From: Antedon mediterranea
Lineage: Eukaryota; Echinodermata; Crinoidea; Comatulida; Antedonidae
Assembly (NCBI RefSeq): GCF_964355755.1
Contig: NC_092670.1
Span: 28,013,795-28,077,794 of the forward strand
Direction: 5' to 3'
DNA length: 64,000 nt
In this document: piece by piece, positions 1 to 10,282 of the stretch
How positions within the stretch are numbered: position 1 is the stretch's first letter
Layout of the letters: the number at the start of each line of letters is the position of its first letter
Notes under the pieces: generated by a model
The model's input: only the letters and a program-made list of their open reading frames with translations
Databases searched by the model: none
Told to the model about the DNA's origin: nothing
Made by a program: the position numbers and the translations under genes

Positions 1-264
1 CACTTTGATGTTTTTATGTTAACAACTTTTTTAGAAAATTACAAAATGGTGTAAAACGTCTCCAAATGCGATTTGAAGCTATTCTAAGCAATTTCGTGTT
101 TTTATGTTAACAAGTTTTTTCGAAAATCACAAAATGGTCTAAAACGTCTCCAAATGCGATTTGAAGCTATTCTAAGCACTTTTGTGTTTTTATGTTAACA
201 AGTTTTTTCGAAAATCACAAAATGGTCTAAAATGTCTCCAAATGCGATTTTAAGGTATTCTAAG

Positions 265-352
265 CACTTTGGTGTTTTTATGTTAACAAGTTTTTTCGAA
301 AATCACAAAATGGTCTAAAACGTCTCCAAATGCGATTTGAAGCTATTCTAAG
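265..352 (+). repeat. Type A monomer, consensus reference copy (88 bp)
   Basis: This copy matches the commonest form at every position I compared. It opens with CACTTTGGTG and ends with CTATTCTAAG. It contains two perfect palindromes: TGTTAACA at monomer positions 17-24 and TTTTCGAAAA at 29-38. Homopolymer A/T tracts sit at about 11-15 (T), 27-32 (T), 35-38 (A), 43-46 (A), 53-56 (A) and 64-66 (A), several of them 8-10 bp apart. It has three CpG sites: in TTCGAA, in ACGTC and in TGCG. Base count gives 28 G+C of 88. Hundreds of near-identical copies fill the spaces between B/C pairs. Recurrent variants swap GGTCTAAA for GGTGTAAA or GGTATAAA, and CGATTTGAAGC for CGATTTTAAGG. Confidence 0.97.
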
Positions 353-2090
353 CACTTTGGTGTTTTTATGTTAACAAGTTTTTTCGAAAATCACAAAATG
401 GTGTAAAACTTCTCCAAATACGATTTTAAGCTATTCTAAGCAATTTGGTGTTTTTATGTTAACAAGTTTTTTCGAAAATCACAAAATGGTATAAAACGTC
501 TCCAAATACGATTTGAAGCAATTCTAAGCACTTTGGTGTTTTTATGTTAACAAGTTTTTTCGAAAATTACAAAATGGTATAAAACGTCTCCAAATGCGAT
601 TTGAAGATTTTCTAAGCACTTTGGTGTTTTTATGTTTACAAGTTTTTTCGAAAATCACAAAATGGTCTAAAACGTCTCCAAATGCGATTTGAAGCTATTC
701 TGTACACTTTGCTGTTTTGTGTGAATAATTTTGTCAAAATGCTCAAAATGGTCAAAAACGTTTTTAAATACTATATTAAGCTATTTTGTGTTCTTTGATG
801 TTTTTGTGTGAAAAGTTTTATCGAAATGCTCAAAATGGTCTAAAACGGTTTCTAATGAAATGATTTTAAGAACTTTGATGTTTTTATGTTAACAACTTTT
901 TTAGAAAATCACAAAATGGTCTAAAACGTCTCCAAATGCGATTTGAAGCAATTCTAAGCACTTTGGTGTTTTTATGTTAACAAGTTTTTTCGAAAATCAC
1001 AAAATGGTATAAAACCTCTCCAAATGCGATTTTAAGGTATTCTAAGCACTTTGGTGTTTTTATGTTAACAAGTTTTTTCGAAAATCACAAAATGGTCTAA
1101 AACGTCTACAAATGCGATTTGAAGCTATTCTAAGCACTTTGGTGTTTTTATGTTAACAAGTTTTTTCGAAAATCACAAAATGGTATAAAACGTCTCCAAA
1201 TGAGATTTTAAGGTATTCTAAGCACTTTGGTGTTTTTATGTTAACAAGTTTTTTCGAAAATCACAAAATGGTCTAAAACGTCTACAAATGCGATTTGAAG
1301 CTATTCTAAGCACTTTGGTGTTTTTATGTTAACAAGTTTTTTCGAAAATCACAAAATGGTCTAAAACGTCTCCAAATGCGATTTGAAGCTATTCTGTACA
1401 CTTTGCTGTTTTGTGTGAATAATTTTTGTCGAAATGCTCAAAATGGTCAAAAACGTTTTTAAATACGATATTAAGCTATTTTGTGCTCTTTGATGTTTTT
1501 GTGTGAAAAGTTTTATCGAAATGCTCAAAATGGTCTAAAACGGTTTCTAATGTGATTTTAAGCACTTTGATGTTTTTATGTTAACAACTTTTTTAGAAAA
1601 TCACAAAATGGTCTAAAACGTCTCCAAATGCGATTTGAAGCAATTCTAAGCACTTTGGTGTTTTTATGGTAACGAGTTTTTTTGAATATCACAAAATGGT
1701 CTAAAATGTCTCCAAATGCGATTTGAAGCTATTCTGTACACTTTGATGTTTTTTTGTTAACAAGTTTTTTCGAAAGTCACAAAATGGTCTAAAACGTCTC
1801 CAAATGCGATTTGAAACTATTCTAAGCACTTTGGTGTTTTTATGTTAACAAGTTTTTTCGAAAATCACAAAATGGGGTAAAACGTCTCCAAATGCGATTT
1901 GAAGCTATTCTAAGCACTTTGGTGTTTTTATGTTAACAAGTTTTTTCGAAAATCACAAAATGGTGTAAAACTTCTCCAAATACGATTTTAAGCTATTCTA
2001 AGCAATTTGGTGTTTTTATGTTAACAAGTTTTTTCGAAAATCACAAAATGGTCTAAAACGTCTCCAAATGCGATTTGAAGCTATTCTGTA

Positions 2091-5000
2091 CACTTTGCTG
2101 TTTTGTGTGAATAATTTTTGTTGAAATGCTCAAAATGGTCAAAAACGTTTTTAAATACTATATTAAGCTATTTTGTGCTCTTTGATGTTTTTGTGTGAAA
2201 AGTTTTATCGAAATGCTCAAAATGGTCTAAAACGGTTTCTAATGTGATTTTAAGCACTTTGATGTTTTTATGTTAACAACTTTTTTAGAAAATTACAAAA
2301 TGGTGTAAAACGTCTCCAAATGCGATTTGAAGCTATTCTAAGCACTTTGGTGTTTTTATGGTAACGAGTTTTTTTGAATATCACAAAATGGTCTAAAATG
2401 TCTCCAAATGCGATTTGAAGCTTTTCTAAGCACTTTGGTGTTTTTATGTTAACAAGTTTTTTCGAAAATCACAAAATGGTCTAAAACGTCTCCAAATGTG
2501 ATTTGAAGCTATTCTAAACACTTTGGTGTTTTTATGTTAACAAGTTTTTTCGAAAATCACAAATTGGTCTAAAACGTCTCCAAATGCGATTTGAAGCTAG
2601 TTTAAGCACTTTGGTGTTTTTGTGTAACCAAGTTTTTTCGAAAATCACAAAAGGGTCTAAAATGTCTCAAAATGCGATTTGAAGCTATTCTGTACACTTT
2701 GATGTTTTTTTTGTTAACAAGTTTTTTCGAAAGTCACAAAATGGTCTAAAACGTCTCCAAATGCGATTTGAAGCTATTCTAAGCACTTTGGTGTTTTTAT
2801 GTTAACAAGTTTTTTCGAAAATCACAAAATGGTGTAAAACGTCTCCAAATGCGATTTGAAGCTATTCTAAGCAATTTGGTGTTTTTATGTTAACAAGTTT
2901 TTTCGAAAATCACAAAATGGTGTAAAACGTCTCCAAATGCGATTTTAAGCTATTCTAAGCAATTTGGTGTTTTTTTATGTTAACAAGTTTTTTCGAAAAT
3001 CACAAAATGGTCTAAAACGTCTCCAAATGCGATTTGAAGCTATTCTGTACACTTTGCTGTTTTGTGAGAATAATTTTTGTCGAAATGCTCAAAATGGTCA
3101 AAAACGTTTTTAAATACGATATTAAGCTATTTTGTGCTCTTTGATGTTTTTGTGTGAAAAGTTTTATCGAAATGCTCAAAATGGTCTAAAACGGTTTCTA
3201 ATGTGATTTTAAGCACTTTGGTGTTTTTATGTTAACAAGTTTTTTCGAAAATCACAAAATGGTCTAAAACGTCTCCAAATGTGATTTGAAGCTATTCAAA
3301 ACACTTTGGTGTTTTTATGTTAACAAGTTTTTTCGAAAATCACAAATTGGTCTAAAACGTCTCCAAATGCGATTTGAAGTTATTTTAAGCACTTTGGTGT
3401 TTTTGTGTAACCAAGTTTTTTCGAAAATCACAAAAGGGTCTAAAATGTCTCAAAATGCGATTTGAAGCTATTCTGTACACTTTGATGTTTTTTTGTTAAC
3501 AAGTTTTTTCGAAAGTCACAAAATGGTCTAAAACGTCTCCAAATGCGATTTGAAGCTATTCTAAGCACTTTGCTGTATTGTGTGAATAATTTTTGTCGAA
3601 ATGCTCAAAATGGTCAAAAACGTTTTTAAATACGATATTAAGCTATTTTGTGCTCTTTGATGTTTTTGTGTGAAAAGTTTTATCGAAATGCTCAAAATGG
3701 TCTAAAACGGTTTCTAATGTGATTTTAAGCACTTTGATGTTTTTATGTTAACAACTTTTTTAGAAAATCACAAAATGGTCTAAAACGTCTCCAAATGCGA
3801 TTTGAAGCAATTCTAAGCACTTTGGTGTTTTTATGGTAACGAGTTTTTTTGAATATCACAAAATGGTCTAAAATGTCTCCAAATGCGATTTGAAGCTTTT
3901 CTAAGCACTTTGGTGTTTTTATGTTAACAAGTTTTTTCGAAAATCACAAAATGGTCTAAAACGTCTCCAAATGCGATTTGAAGCTATTCTGTACACTTTG
4001 CTGTTTTGTGTGAATAATTTTTGTCGAAATGCTCAAAATGGTCAAAAACGTTTTTAAATACGATATTAAGCTATTTTGTGCTCTTTTATGTTTTTGTGTG
4101 AAAAGTTTTATCGAAATGCTCAAAATGGTCTAAAACGGTTTCTAATGTGATTTTAAGCACTTTGATGTTTTTATGTTAACAACTTTTTTAGAAAATCACA
4201 AAATGGTCTAAAACGTCTCCAAATGCGATTTGAAGCAATTCTAAGCACTTTGGTGTTTTTATGGTAACGAGTTTTTTTGAATATCACAAAATGGTCTAAA
4301 ATGTCTCCAAATGCGATTTGAAGCTTTTCTAAGCAATTTGGTGTTTTTATGGTAACGAGTTATTTCGAAAATCACAAAATGGTCTAAAACGTCTCCAAAT
4401 GCGATTTGAAGCTATTCTGTACACTTTGCTGTTTTGTGTGAATAATTTTTGTCAAAATGCTCAAAATGGTCAAAAACGTTTTTAAATACTATATTAAGCT
4501 ATTTTGTGCTCTTTGATGTTTTTGTGTGAAAAGTTTTATCGAAATGCTCAAAATGGTCTAAAACGGTTTCTAATGTGATTTTAAGCACTTTGATGTTTTT
4601 ATGTTAACAACTTTTTTAGAAAATTACAAAATGGTGTAAAACGTCTCCAAATGCGATTTGAAGCTATTCTAAGCAATTTGGTGTTTTTATGTTAACAAGT
4701 TTTTTCGAAAATCACAAAATGGTCTAAAACGTCTCCAAATGCGATTTGAAGCTATTCTAAGCACTTTTGTGTTTTTATGTTAACAAGTTTTTTCGAAAAT
4801 CACAAAATGGTCTAAAATGTCTCCAAATGCGATTTGAAGCTTTTCTAAGCACTTTTGTGTTTTTATGTTTACAAGTTTTTTCGAAAATCACAAAATGGTC
4901 TAAAACGTCTCCAAATGCGATTTGAAGCTATTCTGTACACTTTGCTGTTTTGTGTGAATAATTTTTGTCAAAATGCTCAAAATGGTCAAAAACGTTTTTA

Positions 5001-5240
5001 AATACTATATTAAGCTATTTTGTGTTCTTTGATGTTTTTATGTGAAAAGTTTTATCGAAATGCTCAAAATGGTCTAAAACGGTTTCTAATGTGATTTTAA
5101 GAACTTTGATGTTTTTATGTTAAAAACTTTTTTAGAAAATCACAAAATGGTCTAAAACGTCTCCAAATGCGATTTGAAGCAATTCTAAGCACTTTGGTGT
5201 TTTTATGTTAACACGTTTTTTCGAAAATCACAAAATGGTC
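2091..5240 (+). repeat. Core-like block in the left mosaic (offset ~8,192 to alpha-1)
   Basis: B spacings 959, 516, 428, 428 and 516 repeat the first five HORs of every alpha and beta unit. Marker variants agree: the CTAGTTTAAG monomer at 2597 corresponds to 10789, and TTAACACG near 5210 corresponds to 13401. The opening B at 2091 is of another subtype (TGTTGAAA, not TGTCAAAA), so similarity seems to start in its C monomer. After about 5,240-5,283 the sequence leaves the core order: alpha-1 goes on to CACAAAGTGG, whereas here it goes to a CACTTTTGTG monomer and then a CGATTTTAAGG monomer, as in the alpha tail. Confidence 0.85.
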
Positions 5241-5279
5241 TAAAACGTCTCCAAATGCGATTTGAAGCTATTCTAAGCA

Positions 5280-6560
5280 CTTTTGTGTTTTTATGTTAAC
5301 AAGTTTTTTCGAAAATCACAAAATGGTCTAAAATGTCTCCAAATGCGATTTTAAGGTATTCTAAGCACTTTGGTGTTTTTATGTTAACAAGTTTTTTTGA
5401 AAATCACAAAATAGTCTAAAACGTCTACAAATGCGATTTGAAGCTATTCTAAGCACTTTGGTGTTTTTATGTTAACAAGTTTTTTCGAAAATCACAAAAT
5501 GGTATAAAACGTCTCCAAATGCGATTTGAAGATTTTCTAAGCACTTTGGTGTTTTTATGTTTACAAGTTTTTTCGAAAATCACAAAATGGTCTAAAACGT
5601 CTCCAAATGCGATTTGAAGCTATTCTGTACACTTTGCTGTTTTGTGTGAATAATTTTGTCAAAATGCTCAAAATGGTCAAAAACGTTTTTAAATACTATA
5701 TTAAGCTATTTTGTGTTCTTTGATGTTTTTGTGTGAAAAGTTTTATCGAAATGCTCAAAATGGTCTAAAACGGTTTCTAATGAAATGATTTTAAGAACTT
5801 TGATGTTTTTATGTTAACAACTTTTTTAGAAAATCACAAAATGGTCTAAAACGTCTCCAAATGCGATTTGAAGCAATTCTAAGCACTTTGGTGTTTTTAT
5901 GTTAACAAGTTTTTTCGAAAATCACAAAATGGTATAAAACCTCTCCAAATACGATTTTAAGGTATTCTAAGCACTTTGGTGTTTTTATGTTAACAAGTTT
6001 GTTCGAAAATCACAAAATGGTCTAAAACGTCTACAAATGCGATTTGAAGCTATTCTAAGCACTTTGGTGTTTTTATGTTAACAAGTTTTTTCGAAAATCA
6101 CAAAATGGTATAAAACGTCTCCAAATGAGATTTTAAGGTATTCTAAGCACTTTGGTGTTTTTATGTTAACAAGTTTTTTCGAAAATCACAAAATGGTCTA
6201 AAACGTCTACAAATGCGATTTGAAGCTATTCTAAGCACTTTGGTGTTTTTATGTTAACAAGTTTTTTCGAAAATCACAAAATGGTATAAAACGTCTCCAA
6301 ATGCGATTTTAAGCTATTCTAAGCAATTTGGTGTTTTTATGTTAACAAGTTTTTTCGAAAATCACAAAATGGTCGAAAATGTCACAAAATGCGATTTGAA
6401 GCTATTCTAAGCACTTTGGTGTTATTATGTTAACAAGTTTTTTCGAAAATCACAAATTGGTCTAAAACGTCTCCAAATGCGATTTGAAGCTATTTTAAGC
6501 ACTTTGGTGTTTTTGTGTAACCAAGTTTTTTCGAAAATCACAAAAGGGTCTAAAATGTCT
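5280..6560 (+). repeat. Alpha-tail-like block in the left mosaic (offset 13,287)
   Basis: The block from the B start at 5630 through the GGTCGAAAATGTCAC monomer at 6371 keeps exact spacing to 18917 and 19658 in alpha-1 (both 13,287 bp away). It carries the B/C version with a shortened GAATAATTTTGTC and the AATGAAATG insertion at 5779. It then runs through the TGTTATTATG monomer and the TTGTGTAACC monomer before joining, within about 6,560-6,630, a block that matches the beta tail near 29,100 (marked by TCTAAAAAGTCTCC and GTTTTATCGAAAATC). Confidence 0.82.
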
Positions 6561-7623
6561 CAAAATGCGATTTGAAGCTATTCTGTACACTTTGATGTTT
6601 TTTTGTTAACAAGTTTTTTCGAAAGTCTCAAAATGGTCTAAAAAGTCTCCAAATGCGATTTGAAGCTATTCTAAGCACTTTGGTGTTTTTATGTTAACAA
6701 GTTTTATCGAAAATCACAAAATGGTGTAAAACGTCTCCAAATGCGATTTGAAGCTATTCTAAGCACTTTGGTGTTTTTATGTTAACAAGTTTTTTCGAAA
6801 ATCACAAAATGGTGTAAAACGTCTCCAAATGCGATTTTAAGCTATTCTAAGCAATTTGGTGTTTTTATGTTAACAAGTTTTTTCGAAAATCACAAAATGG
6901 TCTAAAACGTCTCCAAATGCGATTTGAAGCTATTCTGTACACTTTGCTGTTTTGTGAGAATAATTTTTGTCGAAATGCTCAAAATGGTCAAAAACGTTTT
7001 TAAATACGATATTAAGCTATTTTGTGCTCTTTGATGTTTTTGTGTGAAAAGTTTTATCGAAATGCTCAAAATGGTCTAAAACGGTTTCTAATGTGATTTT
7101 AAGCACTTTGATGTTTTTATGTTAACAACTTTTTTAGAAAATTACAAAATGGTGTAAAACGTCTCCAAATGCGATTTGAAGCTATTCTAAGCAATTTCGT
7201 GTTTTTATGTTAACAAGTTTTTTCGAAAATCACAAAATGGTCTAAAACGTCTCCAAATGCGATTTGAAGCTATTCTAAGCACTTTTGTGTTTTTATGTTA
7301 ACAAGTTTTTTCGAAAATCACAAAATGGTCTAAAATGTCTCCAAATGCGATTTTAAGGTATTCTAAGCACTTTGGTGTTTTTATGTTAACAAGTTTTTTC
7401 GAAAATCACAAAATGGTCTAAAACGTCTCCAAATGCGATTTGAAGCTATTCTAAGCACTTTGGTGTTTTTATGTTAACAAGTTTTTTCGAAAATCACAAA
7501 ATGGTGTAAAACTTCTCCAAATACGATTTTAAGCTATTCTAAGCAATTTGGTGTTTTTATGTTAACAAGTTTTTTCGAAAATCACAAAATGGTATAAAAC
7601 GTCTCCAAATACGATTTGAAGCA

Positions 7624-7670
7624 ATTCTAAGCACTTTGGTGTTTTTATGTTAACAAGTTTTTTCGAAAAT
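7624..7670 (+). other. Junction between irregular mosaic and regular 23.5-kb array
   Basis: The block 7104-7670 follows sequence like 1-567 (offset 7,103), including GCAATTC at 7623 which matches 520. From 7624 it agrees instead with 31109 onward (offset 23,485), while at 7671 it no longer matches the 1-567 block (C here, T at 568). The switch thus falls within 7624-7670, in an ordinary type A monomer rather than a B monomer. Confidence 0.75.
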
Positions 7671-8323
7671 CACAAAATGGTGTAAAACTTCTCCAAATAC
7701 GATTTTAAGCTATTCTAAGCAATTTGGTGTTTTTATGTTAACAAGTTTTTTCGAAAATCACAAAATGGTCTAAAACGTCTCCAAATGCGATTTGAAGCTA
7801 TTCTGTACACTTTGCTGTTTTGTGTGAATAATTTTTGTTGAAATGCTCAAAATGGTCAAAAACGTTTTTAAATACTATATTAAGCTATTTTGTGTTCTTT
7901 GATGTTTTTGTGTGAAAAGTTTTATCGAAATGCTCAAAATGGTCTAAAACAGTTTCTAATGTGATTTTAAGCACTTTGATGTTTTTATGTTAACAACTTT
8001 TTTAGAAAATCACAAAATGGTCTAAAACGTCTCCAAATGCGATTTGAAGCAATTCTAAGCACTTTGGTGCTTTTATGTTAACAAGTTTTTTCGAAAATCA
8101 CAAAATGGTATAAAACGTCTCCAAATGCGATTTGAAGCAATTCTAAGCACTTTGGTGTTTTTATGTTAACAAGTTTTTTCGAAAATCACAAAATGGTATA
8201 AAACGTCTCCAAATGCGATTTTAAGGTATTCTAAGCACTTTGGTGTTTTTATGTTAACAAGTTTTTTCGAAAATCACAAAATGGTCTAAAACGTCTCCAA
8301 ATGCGATTTGAAGCTATTCTGTA

Positions 8324-8410
8324 CACTTTGCTGTTTTGTGTGAATAATTTTTGTCGAAATGCTCAAAATGGTCAAAAACGTTTTTAAATACGATATTAAG
8401 CTATTTTGTG
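8324..8410 (+). repeat. Type B monomer, reference copy (87 bp)
   Basis: B is the divergent monomer that opens each punctuation pair. It begins CACTTTGCTG and differs from type A mainly in its first half: the TGTTAACA palindrome is replaced by TGTGTGAATA, and ATCACAAAATGG by TGCTCAAAATGG. Its right half reads AAAAACGTTTTTAAATAC and ends CTATTTTGTG. B is almost always entered from a type A monomer ending CTGTA rather than CTAAG; exceptions are 3566, 11757, 22910, 35243 and 46396, entered from CTAAG, and 17106, 28259, 40592 and 51745, entered from CTTTA. Subtypes are position-specific: TGTCGAAA with TACGAT, TGTCAAAA with TACTAT, TGTTGAAA, TGAGAATAA, and GAATATTTTTT. I counted 96 B starts. Confidence 0.95.
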
Positions 8411-8487
8411 CTCTTTGATGTTTTTGTGTGAAAAGTTTTATCGAAATGCTCAAAATGGTCTAAAACGGTTTCTAATGTGATTTTAAG
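8411..8487 (+). repeat. Type C monomer, reference copy (77 bp, short)
   Basis: C always follows B. It opens CTCTTTGATG or TTCTTTGATG and carries GTGTGAAAAGTTTTATCG where type A has the palindrome region. It ends GTGATTTTAAG and lacks about 11 bp at its 3' end relative to type A (the CTATTCTAAG part), so it is 77 bp. It shares the TGCTCAAAATGG core with B, so B and C look like sister variants that diverged together from type A. A 3-bp longer form (AATGAAATGATTTT) occurs in specific units, for example near 854, 9486 and 19066. Confidence 0.95.
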
Positions 8488-8575
8488 CACTTTGATGTTT
8501 TTATGTTAACAACTTTTTTAGAAAATCACAAAATGGTCTAAAACGTCTCCAAATGCGATTTGAAGCAATTCTAAG
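8488..8575 (+). repeat. Type D monomer (88 bp) that usually follows B/C
   Basis: D is a type A derivative placed directly after most C monomers. It differs at CACTTTGATG (A for G) and at AACAACTTTTTTAGAAAA where type A has AACAAGTTTTTTCGAAAA, which destroys the TTTTCGAAAA palindrome and its CpG. Two sub-versions recur: one continues AATCACAAAATGGTC and ends GAAGCAATTCTAAG; the other continues AATTACAAAATGGTG. In some HORs (for example after 20390) C is followed by a plain type A monomer instead. The B-C-D order makes a conserved ~252-bp module. Confidence 0.93.
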
Positions 8576-8663
8576 CACTTTGGTGTTTTTATGGTAACGA
8601 GTTTTTTTGAATATCACAAAATGGTCTAAAACGTCTCCAAATGCGATTTGAAGCTATTCTAAG
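8576..8663 (+). repeat. GGTAACGAG-variant monomer (88 bp), usually right after D
   Basis: In this variant the TGTTAACA palindrome becomes TGGTAACG, followed by AGTTTTTTTGAATATCAC, so both palindromes of the consensus are lost while length stays 88 bp. It recurs in fixed HOR slots, usually as the first or second monomer after D (for example near 3830, 4260, 12030 and 12450). A related version keeps GGTAACGAGTTATTTCGAAA and restores TTCGAA (for example near 4350, 10210 and 12540). Its positional fixity makes it a good marker for aligning HORs. Confidence 0.9.
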
Positions 8664-8894
8664 CACTTTGGTGTTTTTATGTTAACAAGTTTTTTCGAAA
8701 ATCACAAAATGGTGTAAAACGTCTCCAAATGCGATTTGAAGCTATTCTAAGCACTTTGGTGTTATTATGTTAACAAGTTTTTTCGAAAATCACAAATTGG
8801 TCTAAAACGTCTCCAAATGCGATTTGAAGCTATTTTAAGCACTTTGGTGTTTTTGTGTAACCAAGTTTTTTCGAAAATCACAAAAGGGTCTAAA

Positions 8895-9006
8895 ATGTCT
8901 CAAAATGCGATTTGAAGCTATTCTGTACACTTTGATGTTTTTTTGTTAACATGTCTCAAAATGCGATTTGAAGCTATTCTGTACACTTTGATGTTTTTTT
9001 GTTAAC
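8895..9006 (+). repeat. 56-bp partial-monomer tandem duplication, beta-0
   Basis: A 56-bp stretch that opens ATGTCTCAAAATGCGATTTG and ends TTTGTTAAC occurs twice in direct succession, at 8895-8950 and 8951-9006. It spans the end of the TTGTGTAACC-type monomer and the start of the following one, so the array loses its 88-bp phase here. This explains why the HOR from 8324 is 1,012 bp (164 + 9 x 88 + 56). It is the only partial monomer that recurs as a fixed part of a unit, apart from the short C type. Confidence 0.93.
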
Positions 9007-10282
9007 AAGTTTTTTCGAAAGTCACAAAATGGTCTAAAACGTCTCCAAATGCGATTTGAAGCTATTCTAAGCACTTTGGTGTTTTTATGTTAACAAGTTT
9101 TTTCGAAAATCACAAAATGGTGTAAAACGTCTCCAAATGCGATTTGAAGCTATTCTAAGCACTTTGGTGTTTTTATGTTAACAAGTTTTTTCGAAAATCA
9201 CAAAATGGTGTAAAACTTCTCCAAATACGATTTTAAGCTATTCTAAGCAATTTGGTGTTTTTATGTTAACAAGTTTTTTCGAAAATCACAAAATGGTCTA
9301 AAACGTCTCCAAATGCGATTTGAAGCTATTCTGTACACTTTGCTGTTTTGTGTGAATAATTTTTGTCAAAATGCTCAAAATGGTCAAAAACGTTTTTAAA
9401 TACTATATTAAGCTATTTTGTGTTCTTTGATGTTTTTGTGTGAAAAGTTTTATCGAAATGCTCAAAATGGTCTAAAACGGTTTCTAATGAAATGATTTTA
9501 AGAACTTTGATGTTTTTATGTTAACAACTTTTTTAGAAAATCACAAAATGGTCTAAAACGTCTCCAAATGCGATTTGAAGCAATTCTAAGCACTTTGGTG
9601 TTTTTATGTTAACAAGTTTTTTCGAAAATCACAAAATGGTATAAAACGTCTCCAAATGCGATTTTAAGGTATTCTAAGCACTTTGGTGTTTTTATGTTAA
9701 CAAGTTTTTTCGAAAATCACAAAATGGTCTAAAACGTCTACAAATGCGATTTGAAGCTATTGTAAGCACTTTGGTGTTTTTATGTTAACAAGTTTTTTCG
9801 AAAATCACAAAATGGTCTAAAACGTCTCCAAATGCGATTTGAAGCTATTCTGTACACTTTGCTGTTTTGTGTGAATAATTTTTGTCGAAATGCTCAAAGT
9901 GGTCAAAAACGTTTTTAAATACGATATTAAGCTATTTTGTGCTCTTTGATGTTTTTGTGTGAAAAGTTTTATCGAAATGCTCAAAATGGTCTAAAACGGT
10001 TTCTAATGTGATTTTAAGCACTTTGATGTTTTTATGTTAACAACTTTTTTAGAAAATCACAAAATGGTCTAAAACGTCTCCAAATGCGATTTGAAGTAAT
10101 TCTAAGCACTTTGGTGTTTTTATGGTAACGAGTTTTTTTGAATATCACAAAATGGTCTAAAATTTCTCCAAATGCGATTTGAAGCTTTTCTAAGCACTTT
10201 AGTGTTTTTATGGTAACGAGTTATTTCGAAAATCACAAAATGGTCTAAAACGTCTCCAAATGCGATTTGAAGCTATTCTGTA

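Larger units (their letters stand above)
1..7640 (+). repeat. Left mosaic region: rearranged HORs outside the regular 23.5-kb order
   Basis: B starts here are 705, 1399, 2091, 3050, 3566, 3994, 4422, 4938, 5630 and 6940, giving spacings 694, 692, 959, 516, 428, 428, 516, 692, 1310 and then 868. The same building blocks occur as on the right but in another order. Piecewise offsets are visible: 1-~567 resembles 7104-~7670 (offset 7,103); 705-~1,350 resembles 5630-~6,275 (4,925); ~2,180-~5,240 resembles ~10,370-~13,430 (8,191-8,192); ~5,280-~6,560 resembles ~18,570-~19,850 (13,287); ~6,600-~7,420 resembles ~29,130-~29,950 (22,527). Several junctions must therefore lie in this region. It has more copy-private changes than the right side, for example GTTTGTTCG near 6000 and TGCTGTATTG at about 3573. 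Confidence 0.85.
7640..10282 (+). repeat. Beta-0: right end of a beta unit, where regular 23.5-kb periodicity begins
   Basis: B starts are 7808, 8324, 9336 and 9855; with the next B at 10283 the spacings are 516, 1012, 519 and 428, exactly the last four of beta-1 and beta-2. Rare variants repeat 23,485 bp later: AAAACAGTTTC at 7951 and 31436, the GGTGCTTTTATG monomer at 8066 and 31551, AATGAAATG at 9486 and 32971, and CACTTTAGTG at 10195 and 33680. Left of 7,624 this correspondence fails (GCAATTC against GCTATTC at 31108), so the region starts in the middle of a unit at a rearrangement junction. Confidence 0.93.

Noticed and set aside
291-310. CENP-B box in the TTTCGAAAATCACAAAA region
   Set aside because: Only the TTCG half fits; the A at the central position and the CGGG half of the known 17-bp box are absent in all variants I compared.
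8895-9006. Target-site duplication of a mobile element
   Set aside because: The 56-bp duplication is made wholly of satellite sequence with nothing inserted between its halves, so it is a slippage or exchange product.
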